Source of the DNA: Sphingopyxis macrogoltabida
Lineage (GTDB): Bacteria > Pseudomonadota > Alphaproteobacteria > Sphingomonadales > Sphingomonadaceae
Assembly: GCA_003241685.1 (NCBI GenBank)
Contig: QFPJ01000004.1
Location: forward strand, 62,001 to 126,000
Direction: 5' to 3'
Length of the DNA stretch: 64,000 nucleotides
A program made the translations under genes and the position numbers. Under the pieces are notes generated by a model. That model was given only the letters and a program-made list of their open reading frames with translations. It was not told where the DNA came from and searched no databases. Each line of letters begins with the position of its first letter. Positions within the stretch are counted from its first letter, which is position 1. Positions 27,240 to 36,672 of this stretch are shown here, in pieces.

Positions 27240-28160
27240 TCAGAGCCATCCTTCGCGGCGATACCAATGGGCCGTTTCGGCGAGCGCGGTTTCGGTGTCG
27301 CGTTCGGGACGCCACAGATCGGCCGGCGGCTCGGCGCCCCTGGCCACCACCCAGTCGGGATGCGCGATATAGCGCGCGCGGTCGGGCGTCAGCTTGGCGC
27401 CGCCGCGCCGCACCAGTTTGTCGAGGCGCCCGCCGACTTTCAGCACGGCGGCGGGGACCGCCATCGTCGCGACGCGGGGACGGCCGACCGCGCGCCCGAT
27501 CGCGCGGGCGAAATCGCTGTGGGACCAGCCGCGATCGCGCCCGTCGTCGACCTCATAGGTCGCGCCGATGCCGGCCCGCCGGTCGGAAGCGAGGGCCAGC
27601 AGCAGCCGCGCCAGCTCGTCGACATGGATCGCCGACATGCGCCCGCCGGGGGGCAGGGCGACGAAACCGCGCCGCGCCATGCGGAACAGGTCGAGCATTT
27701 CGGTATCGCCCGGTCCGAACACCGCGGGCGGGCGCACGATCGTCCAGTCGAGACCGCTGCACTCGACGATCCGTTCGGCGCGCGCCTTGGACCAGCCATA
27801 GTCGGACAGGCCCGGCTCGCGCGCGGCAAGCGACGAGACATGGACGAAGCGGGACACGCCGGCGCCGCGCGCGGCCTCCACCACATGCGCGGTGGCGGCG
27901 GCGTTGCCCGCCTCGAACGCGGCGCGGGTCGGCACGTTGACGACGCCCGCGATGTGCAGCACCGCATCGCTGCCCTGCGCCATGTCGGCGAGGCTGTCGG
28001 GCCGGTCGAGCGCGCCCATGATCCAGGTCACGCCGTCGCGATCCGCCTGTGGCCGGCGCGTCAGCGCGCGGACGTGCCAGCCCGCGTCGACCGCCTGGCG
28101 CAAAGTCGCGCCGCCGACGAAGCCGGTCGCGCCGGTCATGGCCAGAATGGGCGCGGTCAC
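27240..28160 (-). CDS. NAD(P)-binding epimerase/dehydratase-like protein (NDUFA9-type SDR)
   Basis: 306 residues of the atypical/extended short-chain dehydrogenase fold. TGATGFVG (9-16) binds the dinucleotide and YGWSK carries the Tyr-Lys pair. Such proteins resemble the complex I assembly subunit NDUFA9 or nucleotide-sugar epimerases; substrate unknown. The GTG start overlaps the proB stop by 4 bases (GTGA), so it is translated from the proB message. Confidence 0.85.
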   Translation of the reverse strand: MTAPILAMTGATGFVGGATLRQAVDAGWHVRALTRRPQADRDGVTWIMGALDRPDSLADMAQGSDAVLHIAGVVNVPTRAAFEAGNAAATAHVVEAARGAGVSRFVHVSSLAAREPGLSDYGWSKARAERIVECSGLDWTIVRPPAVFGPGDTEMLDLFRMARRGFVALPPGGRMSAIHVDELARLLLALASDRRAGIGATYEVDDGRDRGWSHSDFARAIGRAVGRPRVATMAVPAAVLKVGGRLDKLVRRGGAKLTPDRARYIAHPDWVVARGAEPPADLWRPERDTETALAETAHWYRREGWL

Positions 28161-29266
28161 AGCAGGACCATATGGTCGCGGTGGACCATCGCGGCGCGCG
28201 GGGCATAGCCCAGCGCTGCCTCCTGCGCCGCGCGGCCCAGGCCCAGGATCGCGGCGGCGTCGCCCGCCGGATATTCGGCCAGGCCGCGCGCGACGACCCG
28301 CCCGTCGGGCCCGGCGATGTCCAATATGTCGCCGCGGGCGAAATCGCCCGTCGCCGCGGTGACCCCCGCCGCGAGCAGGCTGGCGCCGCCCTGCAAGGCG
28401 CGCAGCGCGCCCGCGTCGATCGCCAGCCGCCCCCGGGCGGTCAGGCCGCCCGCCAGCCAGGCCTTGCGCGCGCTGGCGCCGCGTTCGGCGGCAAAGATGG
28501 TGTGGCGCGCGCCCGCCGCCGACAGCGGCCGGTCGATGCGGCCCGACGCGATGGCCAGATGCGCGCCCGCGGCGTTGGCGATGCGCGCCGCCGCGATCTT
28601 CGACACCATGCCGCCCGACCCCATGCCCGATGCCGACCCGGCGTCGGCCATCGCCTCGATCGCGGCGTCGATGCGGTCGACGCGCGCGATGTGGACGGCG
28701 CCGGGCTGCGCCGGGTTGCGGTCGTACAGGCCGTCGATGTCGGACAGCAGGACGACGCCGCCGGCGCCCGCGGCCTGCGCGACGCGCGCGGCGAGGCGGT
28801 CGTTGTCGCCGAAACGGATTTCCTCGGTCGCGACGCTGTCATTTTCGTTGAGGATCGGCACGACGCCAAGGCTCAGCAGCCGGTCGAGCGTCGCGGCGGC
28901 GTTGAGGTAGCGGCGGCGATGCTCGAGATCGTCGAGCGTGACGAGTATTTGCGCCGCCGTCAGCCCTTCCGCGCCCAGCACGTCGGCCCAGACCTGGCTG
29001 AGCGCGATCTGGCCGGTCGCCGCCGCTGCCTGTGCATCCTCCAGACTGGCGCGCCCGCCTTTGGCAAGGCCCAGCCGCCGCGCGCCGAGCGCGATCGCCC
29101 CGGACGACACGACCGCGACCTGCTGGCCGTCGCGGACGCGCCCGGCGATGTCGGCGGCGATTCCCGCCAGCCAGTCGCGCCGCACCGCGCCATCGGGGCC
29201 GACGAGCAGCGCCGACCCGATCTTGACGATCAGCCGGGGACAGGCGGAGGCGGGAAAAAGCGTCAT
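28157..29266 (-). CDS. proB: Glutamate 5-kinase
   Basis: 369 residues: an amino acid kinase domain (VKIGSALLVG near the N-terminus, SSGAIALGARRLGL, NENDSV, GSGGMVSKIAAA) followed by a PUA domain (about 280-360). It phosphorylates glutamate, the first step of proline synthesis. The start was placed at MTLFPASACPRLIVKIG, since the in-frame sequence upstream is unrelated. In many alphaproteobacteria proB lies next to obg; here the two are 11 kb apart. The GTG of the next gene overlaps its stop. Confidence 0.95.
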   Translation of the reverse strand: MTLFPASACPRLIVKIGSALLVGPDGAVRRDWLAGIAADIAGRVRDGQQVAVVSSGAIALGARRLGLAKGGRASLEDAQAAAATGQIALSQVWADVLGAEGLTAAQILVTLDDLEHRRRYLNAAATLDRLLSLGVVPILNENDSVATEEIRFGDNDRLAARVAQAAGAGGVVLLSDIDGLYDRNPAQPGAVHIARVDRIDAAIEAMADAGSASGMGSGGMVSKIAAARIANAAGAHLAIASGRIDRPLSAAGARHTIFAAERGASARKAWLAGGLTARGRLAIDAGALRALQGGASLLAAGVTAATGDFARGDILDIAGPDGRVVARGLAEYPAGDAAAILGLGRAAQEAALGYAPRAAMVHRDHMVLL

Positions 29267-29407
29267 CGCGCCGCCGATAGCGCGGCAAGGCGCCCGCGCC
29301 AATGCGAATAGCGCCAATGCGAATATCGGCTGGCCATATCGGCGATCATGCCACTTGCGTCCGAACACGCGCCGCATGGAATCAAAGGACGCCGGGGCTA
29401 TCGGGGG

Positions 29408-30475
29408 TCAGCGCGCGCCCCTGGTCGCGGCGACGGCTTCCGCGACATTGTCGCTGAACAATCCGTCGATCCCGGTACTGAGGAACAGGCCGATCTCCGC
29501 GCCCAGGTCGCCATGGCCGCGCGGGTCGAGCCCGCCCTTGTCGGCGAGCGGCAGGAAATAATTTTCGCGGCGAAAGGTCCAGGGATGGACTTTCAGCCCC
29601 GCCGCATGGGCATCGCGGACGAGGCTGGTCGGCGTGCCCAGGGTGCCGAGCGTCCCGCGCGGAATGATCATCGCCTTGGCGGGGCCGATGCCGTCGGCAT
29701 AGGCGGCGATCGCTTTCAGCCCGGCGGGCGTCGCCATCGCGGCATAGGTCGTGCCGGCATCGTCGGGCGGGCCGCCCTCCGCGTCCATCAGCTGGATCAG
29801 CGGTAGGTCGCTCCTGGCGCGGATCGCCTTCAGATTGGCGACCTCGAAGCTCTGGATGAAGACGGGCGCGGTGCGGCCGCGATAGCCATATCGGGCCAGC
29901 AGCGCGAGCAGCGGCGCTTCGTGCGGCAGGCCGATCGCGGTGAAATAGCTCGGGTGCTTGGTTTCGGGATAGACGCCGACCGGCGTCTCGCGTCCCTTGT
30001 TGGCGTCGGCCAGAAAGGTCAGGATTTCCTCGAAGGTCGGAATCGCGAACTGTCCGTCAAATCGGGTCGACCGCAGTTGCGGCAGCCGCTCGCGCGCACG
30101 CAGCGTCTTGAGTTCGGCGAGCGTGAAATCCTCGGTGAACCAGCCGGTGACGGTGCGGCCGTCGATCGTCTTCGTTGCCTTGCGGGCGGCGAATTCGGGG
30201 TGGTCGGCGACGTCGGTGGTTTCCGAAATCTCATTCTCGTGCCGCGCGACCAGAATGCCGTCCTTGGTCAGCACCAGATCGGGCTCGATGAAATCGGCGC
30301 CCTGTTCGATCGCGCGGCCATAGCTGGCCAGCGTATGTTCGGGCCGTTCGCCCGACGCGCCGCGATGGGCGATGACGATCGCCGGCTTGCCGTCCAGCGT
30401 CGGTTCCGCCGCCATCGGTTCAGCCCCGCAACCGGCAAGCAGCAGCACCGCCGCGACCAGCCGCCACGGCGTCAT
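29408..30475 (-). CDS. glpQ: Glycerophosphodiester phosphodiesterase, lipoprotein
   Basis: 355 residues with a lipoprotein signal (LLLAGC, acylated Cys16). The GDPD catalytic pattern is intact: AHRGASGERPEHT, then FIEPDLVLTKDGILVARHE. It hydrolyses deacylated phospholipids to glycerol-3-phosphate in the periplasm. The ATG overlaps the stop of the ArsC-like gene by 4 bases. No phosphate-limitation box was seen. Confidence 0.92.
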   Translation of the reverse strand: MTPWRLVAAVLLLAGCGAEPMAAEPTLDGKPAIVIAHRGASGERPEHTLASYGRAIEQGADFIEPDLVLTKDGILVARHENEISETTDVADHPEFAARKATKTIDGRTVTGWFTEDFTLAELKTLRARERLPQLRSTRFDGQFAIPTFEEILTFLADANKGRETPVGVYPETKHPSYFTAIGLPHEAPLLALLARYGYRGRTAPVFIQSFEVANLKAIRARSDLPLIQLMDAEGGPPDDAGTTYAAMATPAGLKAIAAYADGIGPAKAMIIPRGTLGTLGTPTSLVRDAHAAGLKVHPWTFRRENYFLPLADKGGLDPRGHGDLGAEIGLFLSTGIDGLFSDNVAEAVAATRGAR

Positions 30476-30822
30476 GCGCCAAAACGCTGTTGCCAGTCAT
30501 CGGCCGAAAAGCCCACGCTGACGGTGCCGTCCGCTTCGACGACGGGCCGCCGGATCATCGCCGGCGCCTCGATCATCAGCGCCTTGGCCGATGCGGCGTC
30601 GAGACCGTCCTTGCGGTCGTCCGGCAATTTGCGAAAGGTCGTGCCGCTGCGGTTCAGCAGCTTTTCCCAGCCCAGCGTATCGACCCAATCCTGCAGCCGC
30701 GCCGCGTCGAGGCCGTCCTTGCGAAAATCATGGAAGCTGTAGGCGACGCCCCGTTCGTCGAGCCAGCGGCGCGCCTTCTTCACCGTGTCGCAATTGGGAA
30801 TGCCGTAAACTATCAAAGCCAT
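30472..30822 (-). CDS. ArsC/Spx-related (YffB-like) thioredoxin-fold protein
   Basis: 116 residues. YGIPNCDTVKKARRWLDE is the signature of the YffB branch of the ArsC family: a single N-terminal Cys (C11) without the CxxC of Spx. Likely a glutathione-dependent thiol reductase; true arsenate reduction is unproven. Start ATG at 30822. Its last 4 bases overlap the GDPD gene, so both are in one transcript. Confidence 0.85.
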   Translation of the reverse strand: MALIVYGIPNCDTVKKARRWLDERGVAYSFHDFRKDGLDAARLQDWVDTLGWEKLLNRSGTTFRKLPDDRKDGLDAASAKALMIEAPAMIRRPVVEADGTVSVGFSADDWQQRFGA

Positions 30823-30865
30823 GATCGGGTCGTATATCCTGCCGGTGACAAATTCGCGGCAGAGT

Positions 30866-31543
30866 CTAGGACGACGGCGACTGCTCCGCAATGCGGGCGT
30901 TGGCGCCCGCGAGCTTGCCGCGCAGCGCGCGTGCGAAACCTTCGTGCAATGTCGCGGCAATGTCGGGGTTGGCCGCCAGATAGGCGCGCAGCGCCGCCGC
31001 GGGCACGAACCACAGCCGGGCATTGCTGGCCAGTTGCACCGTGCCCGTCGCCTGGCCGCCGTCGATGACGGTCGCTTCGCCGATCAGCGCGCCCGCCGAG
31101 ATCATGCCGATGCGGGCGCCGTCGCGCTGCACCGCCGCTTCGCCGTCGGCCAGATAGAAGAGGCTGGGGACGGCCTGATCCTCGCGGATCAGCAGCTCGC
31201 CGCGCCGCGCGCTGATCCAATGCCCCTGATCGATCAGCCGCCGCGCCGCCGCAGGGCCCAGGCCGCCGAAATGAAGCTGGCGCAACGCCTGTTCCTCGGC
31301 CGAAAAACGCACCCCGGTTTCGCGGAGCCACAATTGCGCGAGCAGGGCGGCGTTGATCAACAGGATCGCGCCGATCAGCAGCGCGGACGTCAGCCCGGCC
31401 TTGCCGCCGATCGCGGCAAGCAATCCCAGCAGCGCGGCGAGGGCAAGGCCGGCGCGCAGATGGTCGATCCGCCGAACGAGCGATGCCGCAAGCAGGACCA
31501 GCAGGGCGCCGTGGCCGAACAAGGCGGGATCGAACATCACCAT
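30866..31543 (-). CDS. Membrane-anchored cyclic-nucleotide-binding-domain protein
   Basis: 225 residues. Three hydrophobic helices (about 10-24, 29-47 and 53-73) precede a cupin-like cNMP-binding domain (about 85-205) with RRGELLIREDQAVPSLFYLADGEA and AGALIGEATVID. The Arg that normally binds the cyclic phosphate (in R-T/S-A after the GE motif) is not found; QATGTV stands in its place, so ligand binding may be altered. There is no DNA-binding helix. The layout, membrane helices then cNMP domain, resembles Popeye-domain proteins. Start could be two codons further in (31537). Confidence 0.78.
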   Translation of the reverse strand: MVMFDPALFGHGALLVLLAASLVRRIDHLRAGLALAALLGLLAAIGGKAGLTSALLIGAILLINAALLAQLWLRETGVRFSAEEQALRQLHFGGLGPAAARRLIDQGHWISARRGELLIREDQAVPSLFYLADGEAAVQRDGARIGMISAGALIGEATVIDGGQATGTVQLASNARLWFVPAAALRAYLAANPDIAATLHEGFARALRGKLAGANARIAEQSPSS

Positions 31544-31802
31544 AACCCATCGTTTGTTGCGCGGTCCCAACGGACATGGCGCTAGACGGAGAAAGTTACC
31601 TTTTGCCGAACGATGGAACGCACGACCCCGAAAGACGTCCCGGAACCGTAATAAATTATCAGTTTTGGATCGCGAAGAAAAGCATAGGTGCGCAAATCCC
31701 GCCAAAATGCTAATTTTATCGCCCTTGCTTGCTTCGCGGGGACAATCGCGCCATGGCGGCGCACGATTCGAATGATCAGGTTAGACCAGGTTAGACAATG
31801 CG

Positions 31803-33176
31803 ATGACGAAACAATGGCAACCGCACAGCTGGCGCAAATATGAAGCCCGGCAATTGCCGACCTATGCCGACGCGGCCGCGCTGGCCGCGGCGGAAAAGGA
31901 ACTGGCGGATTACCCCCCGCTGGTCTTTGCCGGCGAAGCGCGCGAGCTGACGACCGAACTCGGCCGCGTCGCCGAGGGCAAGGCCTTTTTGCTGCAGGGC
32001 GGCGACTGCGCCGAAAGCTTTGCGGAATTCCATCCGAATAACATTCGCGACACCTTCCGCGTCCTGCTTCAGATGGCGGTCGTGCTGACGTTCGCGTCGA
32101 AGATGCCCGTGGTGAAGGTCGGGCGCATGGCGGGCCAGTTCGCCAAGCCGCGTTCGGCCGACATGGAGGATGTGGGCGGCGTCGAACTGCCCAGCTATCG
32201 CGGCGACATCATCAACGACATCGCGTTCGAGGCATCGGGCCGCGCGCCCGATCCGCAGCGGATGGTGAAGGCCTATAACCAGTCGGCGGCGACGCTCAAT
32301 CTGCTGCGCGCCTTTGCCAACGGCGGCTATGCGAATTTGCATCAGGTCAACGCCTGGACGCACGACTTCATGGACCGCAGCCCGTGGGCCAAGAAATATC
32401 AGGAAACCGCCGGCCGTATTTCGGAGGCGCTGGCCTTCATGGAAGCGTGCGGCGTGACGCCCGAGACGGTGCCGCAGATCAAGGGCACCAGCTTCTATAC
32501 CAGCCATGAGGCGCTGCTGCTGCCCTACGAACAGGCGCTGACGCGGCAGGACAGCCTGACCGGCGGCTGGTACGATACGTCGGGCCATATGCTGTGGGTC
32601 GGCGACCGCACCCGTTTCGAAGGGTCGGCGCATATCGAATATCTGCGCGGCATCGGCAATCCCGTCGGCATGAAATGCGGGCCGAGCCTGGAGCCCGACG
32701 CGCTGCTGCGCCTGCTCGATACGCTGAACCCGAATCATGTCGCGGGCCGCATGACGCTGATCACGCGGTACGGGCACGACAAGATCGAGGCGCATCTGCC
32801 GGCGCTGGTGCGCGCGGTGAAGGAATCGGGCCACCCCGTGGTGTGGTCGTGCGATCCGATGCACGGCAATGTCATCAAGACGTCGACCGGATACAAGACG
32901 CGCCCGTTCGAACGCATCCTGGCCGAAGTGCGCGGCTTCTTTGCCGTGCACCGGGCCGAAGGCACGCATGGCGGCGGCATCCATATCGAAATGACCGGCC
33001 AGAACGTCACCGAATGCACCGGCGGCGCGATGGACGTGACCCAGATGGACCTGGCCGACCGTTACCATACCCATTGCGACCCGCGGCTCAACGCGGGGCA
33101 GAGCCTGGAACTGGCCTTCCTGCTCGCCGAAATGCTCAATCAGGAAATGACCGAGCGGGCGAAGCAGGCGGCGTAA
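31803..33176 (+). CDS. aroG: 3-deoxy-7-phosphoheptulonate synthase, class II
   Basis: 457 residues, the plant-type (class II) DAHP synthase, first step of the shikimate pathway joining PEP and erythrose 4-phosphate. [12 protein letters not shown] has the metal-ligand Cys69; [23 protein letters not shown] and the [17 protein letters not shown] segment are class II signatures. ATG at 31803 follows a short GACAATGCG stretch. The 259-base upstream region is comparatively AT-rich and presumably holds the promoter; no leader peptide or riboswitch is seen. Confidence 0.96.
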   Translation: MTKQWQPHSWRKYEARQLPTYADAAALAAAEKELADYPPLVFAGEARELTTELGRVAEGKAFLLQGGDCAESFAEFHPNNIRDTFRVLLQMAVVLTFASKMPVVKVGRMAGQFAKPRSADMEDVGGVELPSYRGDIINDIAFEASGRAPDPQRMVKAYNQSAATLNLLRAFANGGYANLHQVNAWTHDFMDRSPWAKKYQETAGRISEALAFMEACGVTPETVPQIKGTSFYTSHEALLLPYEQALTRQDSLTGGWYDTSGHMLWVGDRTRFEGSAHIEYLRGIGNPVGMKCGPSLEPDALLRLLDTLNPNHVAGRMTLITRYGHDKIEAHLPALVRAVKESGHPVVWSCDPMHGNVIKTSTGYKTRPFERILAEVRGFFAVHRAEGTHGGGIHIEMTGQNVTECTGGAMDVTQMDLADRYHTHCDPRLNAGQSLELAFLLAEMLNQEMTERAKQAA

Positions 33177-33187
33177 GCACCTGCCTC

Positions 33188-33291
33188 GTCATGGCGAGGA
33201 GCGAAGCGACGAAGCCATCTCCAGATAGCGGCGTTGCCGGACGATAGCGGGCGATGGCTTCCCCCCGGCTTCCGCCGGGGTCGCAATGACG
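33188..33291. repeat. Palindromic repeat family A, copy 2
   Basis: Left arm GTCATGGCGAGGAGCGAAGC...GCCATCTCCAG (33188-33224), right arm GATGGCTTC...GTCGCAATGAC (33252-33291), between the convergent aroG and M28 genes. Same family as 12831, 50542 and 60862. Confidence 0.8.
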
Positions 33292-33293
33292 GA

Positions 33294-34793
33294 CTATTTA
33301 CCCGGCCACGCGCCGCTGTCCGCGAACACGCGGCCCAGCGCGACGTGCAGGTCGGCGTCTTCGGCCGCGCCGCCCAGCGGGAGACGGTCGGAGAACTGGT
33401 CGTCGGGCCCGTGATAATCGCCCGCCAGATAGGTTTCGAGCAGCTTCATGTCGGAAAAGCTGCCGCCGACCATCAGCGCGGGCACGCCCTTGGCCCCCAG
33501 CGCCCAGCCGTCCTGCCGCTGGACGAAGGCATCGGCTTCGCCATCCTCGTCGAGTGTGCGGCCGAGTTTGGCCGCGACGGTGCGGATCACCGCGTCATAG
33601 GCGGGGCGGCCCCGGCCGATCGTCGCGACGGGGGTGCCGCGCGGCGAAATCGCGACGGTGTCGAGGTTCAGCGCGACGGTGATGTCGGCCAGCGGGATCG
33701 GCGGATTGTCGGCGAAATAGCGCGCGCCGACCAGCCCGCGTTCCTCGGCCGTGGTGGCGAGGAAATAGATGTCGCGGTCGGGCCGCGCGCCGCCGCCCAG
33801 CCGCTTCGCGACCTCGATCAGCACCGCGATGCCGCTCGCATTGTCGACCGCGCCGTTGCAGATGCGGTCGGGCGCGCCCTCGGGCCGGCAAATGCCGAAA
33901 TGATCCCAATGGCCGAGGTAGAGCACCGCCTTGCCGTCGGGCTTCGCGCCGGGCAGGCGGGCGATGATATTATGCGTGTCGAAGGCGCGGACGTCGGTGC
34001 GAGCCGACACGTCGATCGTTACGGGAAGCGCGGCGCCGCGATAGTCGGCCGCTTTCGCCGCGTCGGTCAGCGCGGCGCCCGTCTGCCCGGCCTTTGCGAA
34101 CAGCGCCTCGGACGCCGCCGCCGACAGAAAGCCGCTGAACGGCGCGCCGGCCGGCGCCGATGCCAGCCGCATCGCCGAACCGCCCATGGCGCCGCGAAGC
34201 TGATCCCACGGCAGGGCGGCGCTGGCGACGACCAGCACCCCCGCCGCGCCGGCATCGGCCAGCAACTGCCGCCGCTCGCGATAGCGGGGCAGCTTGTCGC
34301 CGAACGGCGCATTGTCGAACAGCATGATCGCCAGCTTGCCCCGGACGTCGGCATTGACCTTGCCCGCGGCATCGATGCCATAGCCGACGAAGACGGCGGG
34401 AATATCCTTCACCTCCAGTTCGGCATCGCGGCCGGTCAGCACCAGCCCGTCGTCACCCGGCGCGAAATCGCTGCCCCGGACCTTCAGCATGGCGGTGGCC
34501 GACACCGGCCGGCTTTCGACCATCGGCACCGGCTGCAGCCAGGGGGTGGCGCTGTCCGGCAGGGCTTCGAGTCCCGCCTTCGCCCATTCGCCGACGACAT
34601 AGGCGATGGTGCGATCTTCGCCCGCCGTGCCCGGCTCGCGCCCTTCGAAGGCGTCGCCGGCCAGCATCTTGATGTGGGCCGCGATCTGGGCTTCGGTGAC
34701 CGGCGCATCGGCGGCCTTGGCCTGGGCGGCGGGAGCCGCGAAAGCGGCCAGGGCGACGGCGGCGATGGCGCCGCGAAAGAGGGATGCCTGCAT
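33294..34793 (-). CDS. M28 family zinc aminopeptidase with PA domain, secreted
   Basis: About 499 residues with a signal peptide (MQASLFRGAIAAVALAAFAA). A protease-associated (PA) domain occupies the middle (GKLAIMLFDNAPF...AGVLVVASAA) and the di-zinc M28 domain follows: GHWDHFG, NGAVDNASG, TTAEERGL and the late YHGPDDQ supply ligands. A periplasmic aminopeptidase. An ATG six codons upstream (34811) is possible but adds nothing to the signal peptide. Confidence 0.9.
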   Translation of the reverse strand: MQASLFRGAIAAVALAAFAAPAAQAKAADAPVTEAQIAAHIKMLAGDAFEGREPGTAGEDRTIAYVVGEWAKAGLEALPDSATPWLQPVPMVESRPVSATAMLKVRGSDFAPGDDGLVLTGRDAELEVKDIPAVFVGYGIDAAGKVNADVRGKLAIMLFDNAPFGDKLPRYRERRQLLADAGAAGVLVVASAALPWDQLRGAMGGSAMRLASAPAGAPFSGFLSAAASEALFAKAGQTGAALTDAAKAADYRGAALPVTIDVSARTDVRAFDTHNIIARLPGAKPDGKAVLYLGHWDHFGICRPEGAPDRICNGAVDNASGIAVLIEVAKRLGGGARPDRDIYFLATTAEERGLVGARYFADNPPIPLADITVALNLDTVAISPRGTPVATIGRGRPAYDAVIRTVAAKLGRTLDEDGEADAFVQRQDGWALGAKGVPALMVGGSFSDMKLLETYLAGDYHGPDDQFSDRLPLGGAAEDADLHVALGRVFADSGAWPGK

Positions 34794-34872
34794 GGGCGCG
34801 CTGCATTGCATGTTCGCCGGGGGCGGGCAAGGCGCGTTCGTCGAACGACGAATGGCGGGGAATCGCGGCGCG

Positions 34873-35676
34873 CTACGCCCCGGCGCGGTCCAGCAGCGCC
34901 CGTGCCGCGGCGACGTGCATATCCTCGATCATCCGGCCCTCGTGCCGCTGCGCGCCGCCCGTCGCCGCCGCGACCAGCGCCTGGGCGGCGGCGATTTCGC
35001 GCGGCGACGGGGCGAAGGCCAAATTGCAGGGCGCAACCTGCGACGGGTGGATCAGCGTCTTGCCGTCGAAGCCCAGCCCGCGCCCCTCGGCGGCTTCGGC
35101 CGCAAAGCCGGGGGCATCGTCGATCGCGTTGTAGACGCCGTCGAAACACCAGATGCCGCCCGCCCGCGCCGCCAGCACGATCGCCTGGATGGCATGGCTC
35201 ATCGCGCCGCGGCCGATGCCGTCCGGCAGTTTCAATTCATGCGCCAGATCGTTCAGCCCGGCGATCAGGCCCGCAACGTCGGCGTCGTCGGCGATGGCGC
35301 GCGCGGCATAGATGGCGGCGGGGGTCTCGATCATCGCCAGCACGGGCAGGGCAAGGCCGCGCAGCGGGTCGAGGTCGGCGGGCGCGTCGACCTTGGGCAG
35401 CACGACGGCGTCGAGCGCCAATCCCGCGAGCGCCGCGAGGTCCGCCGCCTGTTCGCCGGTGCCGGTCGCATTGACGCGCACCGCGACGCGCTTGCCGGGA
35501 TAGCCCGCCGTCACCGCCGCGCGCATCGCGGCGCGGGCTTCGTCCTTGCGATCGGCCGGAACCGCATCCTCCAGGTCGATGATCAGCATGTCGGCGGTAA
35601 GCCCCTGCGCCTTTTCGAGCGCGCGGGCATTCGAGCCGGGAACATAGAGGAGCGAGCGGGGCGCAAAGTCGGTCAT
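34873..35676 (-). CDS. HpcH/HpaI-type CoA ester lyase (citrate lyase beta-like)
   Basis: 267 residues, TIM-barrel lyase of the CitE/malyl-CoA family. SLLYVPGSNARALEKA, IIDLEDAVPADRK (metal Glu/Asp), VLPKVDAP, MIETPAAIYAA and FDGKTLIHPSQV are the family's ordered motifs. These enzymes make or cleave malyl-, citramalyl- or beta-methylmalyl-CoA. No other citrate lyase subunits are nearby. Start placed at the Met before TDFAPRSLLY. Confidence 0.9.
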   Translation of the reverse strand: MTDFAPRSLLYVPGSNARALEKAQGLTADMLIIDLEDAVPADRKDEARAAMRAAVTAGYPGKRVAVRVNATGTGEQAADLAALAGLALDAVVLPKVDAPADLDPLRGLALPVLAMIETPAAIYAARAIADDADVAGLIAGLNDLAHELKLPDGIGRGAMSHAIQAIVLAARAGGIWCFDGVYNAIDDAPGFAAEAAEGRGLGFDGKTLIHPSQVAPCNLAFAPSPREIAAAQALVAAATGGAQRHEGRMIEDMHVAAARALLDRAGA

Positions 35677-35759
35677 GCGCTTTTCTGTGGCGCAGCGCGG
35701 CCGATGCCGCAATAAGGAACAGGGTTGGGCCGATCGCTATTGGATTGAGGGGATGATCG

Positions 35760-36671
35760 ATGGAATTCGCACTTGCACTGGTGGTACTTGCGCTGGTGTT
35801 CCTGTTGTGGGCGCTGACGCCGGTGAAACAGGGCTTTGCCTATACGATCGAACGCTTCGGCCGCTTCACCCACACCGCCCAGCCGGGGCTGAATTTCATC
35901 ATGCCGATCTTCGACCGCGTCGGGCGCAAGGTGAACATGATGGAACAGGTGCTCGACATTCCGGGGCAGGAAATCATCACCAAGGACAATGCGATGGTCG
36001 CCGTCGACGGCGTCGTCTTCTTTCAGGTGCTCGATGCGGCCAAGGCGGCGTATGAGGTCAGCGACCTGTATCTGTCGATCATGAACCTGACGACCACGAA
36101 CCTGCGCACCGTCATGGGGTCGATGGACCTCGACGAAACGCTGTCGAAGCGCGACGAGATCAACGCCCGCCTGCTGCATGTCGTCGACGATGCGACCAGC
36201 CCCTGGGGGATCAAGATCACCCGCGTCGAGATCAAGGACATCCGTCCGCCCGCCGACATTTCGAACGCGATGGCGCGGCAGATGAAGGCCGAGCGCGAGA
36301 AGCGCGCCGCGATCCTGGAAGCGGAAGGGCTGCGGGCGTCGGAAATCCTGCGCGCCGAGGGCGAGAAGCAGGGCCAGATCCTGCAGGCCGAAGGCCGCCG
36401 CGAAGCCGCCTTTCGCGACGCCGAAGCCCGCGAGCGCGAGGCCGAGGCCGAAGCGAAGGCGACCCAGATGGTGTCCGACGCGATCGCCGGAGGCAATGCG
36501 CAGGCGATCAACTATTTCGTCGCGCAGAAATATGTCGAGGCGGTCAGCCAGTTCGCGACCAGCCCGAACAGCAAGACCATCCTGTTCCCGGTCGAAGCGA
36601 CGCAGCTGATCGGCACGCTGGGCGGGATCGGCGAGCTGGCCCGGGACGCACTGGACCGCAAGGGGGCCTGA
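35760..36671 (+). CDS. qmcA: SPFH/band 7 membrane protein QmcA-like
   Basis: 303 residues: an N-terminal membrane helix (2-20), an SPFH domain (about 25-190, with PGLNFIMPIFDRVG and PGQEIITKDNAMVAVDGVV), and a charged coiled coil (about 180-240). Stomatin-type proteins oligomerise and organise membrane proteases such as FtsH. NfeD, its standard partner, starts one base after its stop, forming the classic qmcA-nfeD pair. Confidence 0.92.
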   Translation: MEFALALVVLALVFLLWALTPVKQGFAYTIERFGRFTHTAQPGLNFIMPIFDRVGRKVNMMEQVLDIPGQEIITKDNAMVAVDGVVFFQVLDAAKAAYEVSDLYLSIMNLTTTNLRTVMGSMDLDETLSKRDEINARLLHVVDDATSPWGIKITRVEIKDIRPPADISNAMARQMKAEREKRAAILEAEGLRASEILRAEGEKQGQILQAEGRREAAFRDAEAREREAEAEAKATQMVSDAIAGGNAQAINYFVAQKYVEAVSQFATSPNSKTILFPVEATQLIGTLGGIGELARDALDRKGA

Positions 36672-36672
36672 C

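Noticed and set aside
25359..28208. Plus-strand open frame of 949 codons
   Set aside because: Antisense to sppA, the SDR gene and the end of proB; no domain, no ribosome site.
31612..31660. GGAAC elements resembling EcfG promoters upstream of aroG
   Set aside because: Spacing to GTT is 15 bases in one case, and the -10 is CGTC instead of CGTT in the other; distance to aroG is also large.
31582..31764. Minus-strand 60-codon frame before aroG
   Set aside because: No ribosome site and no family; the AT-rich region is better read as promoter.
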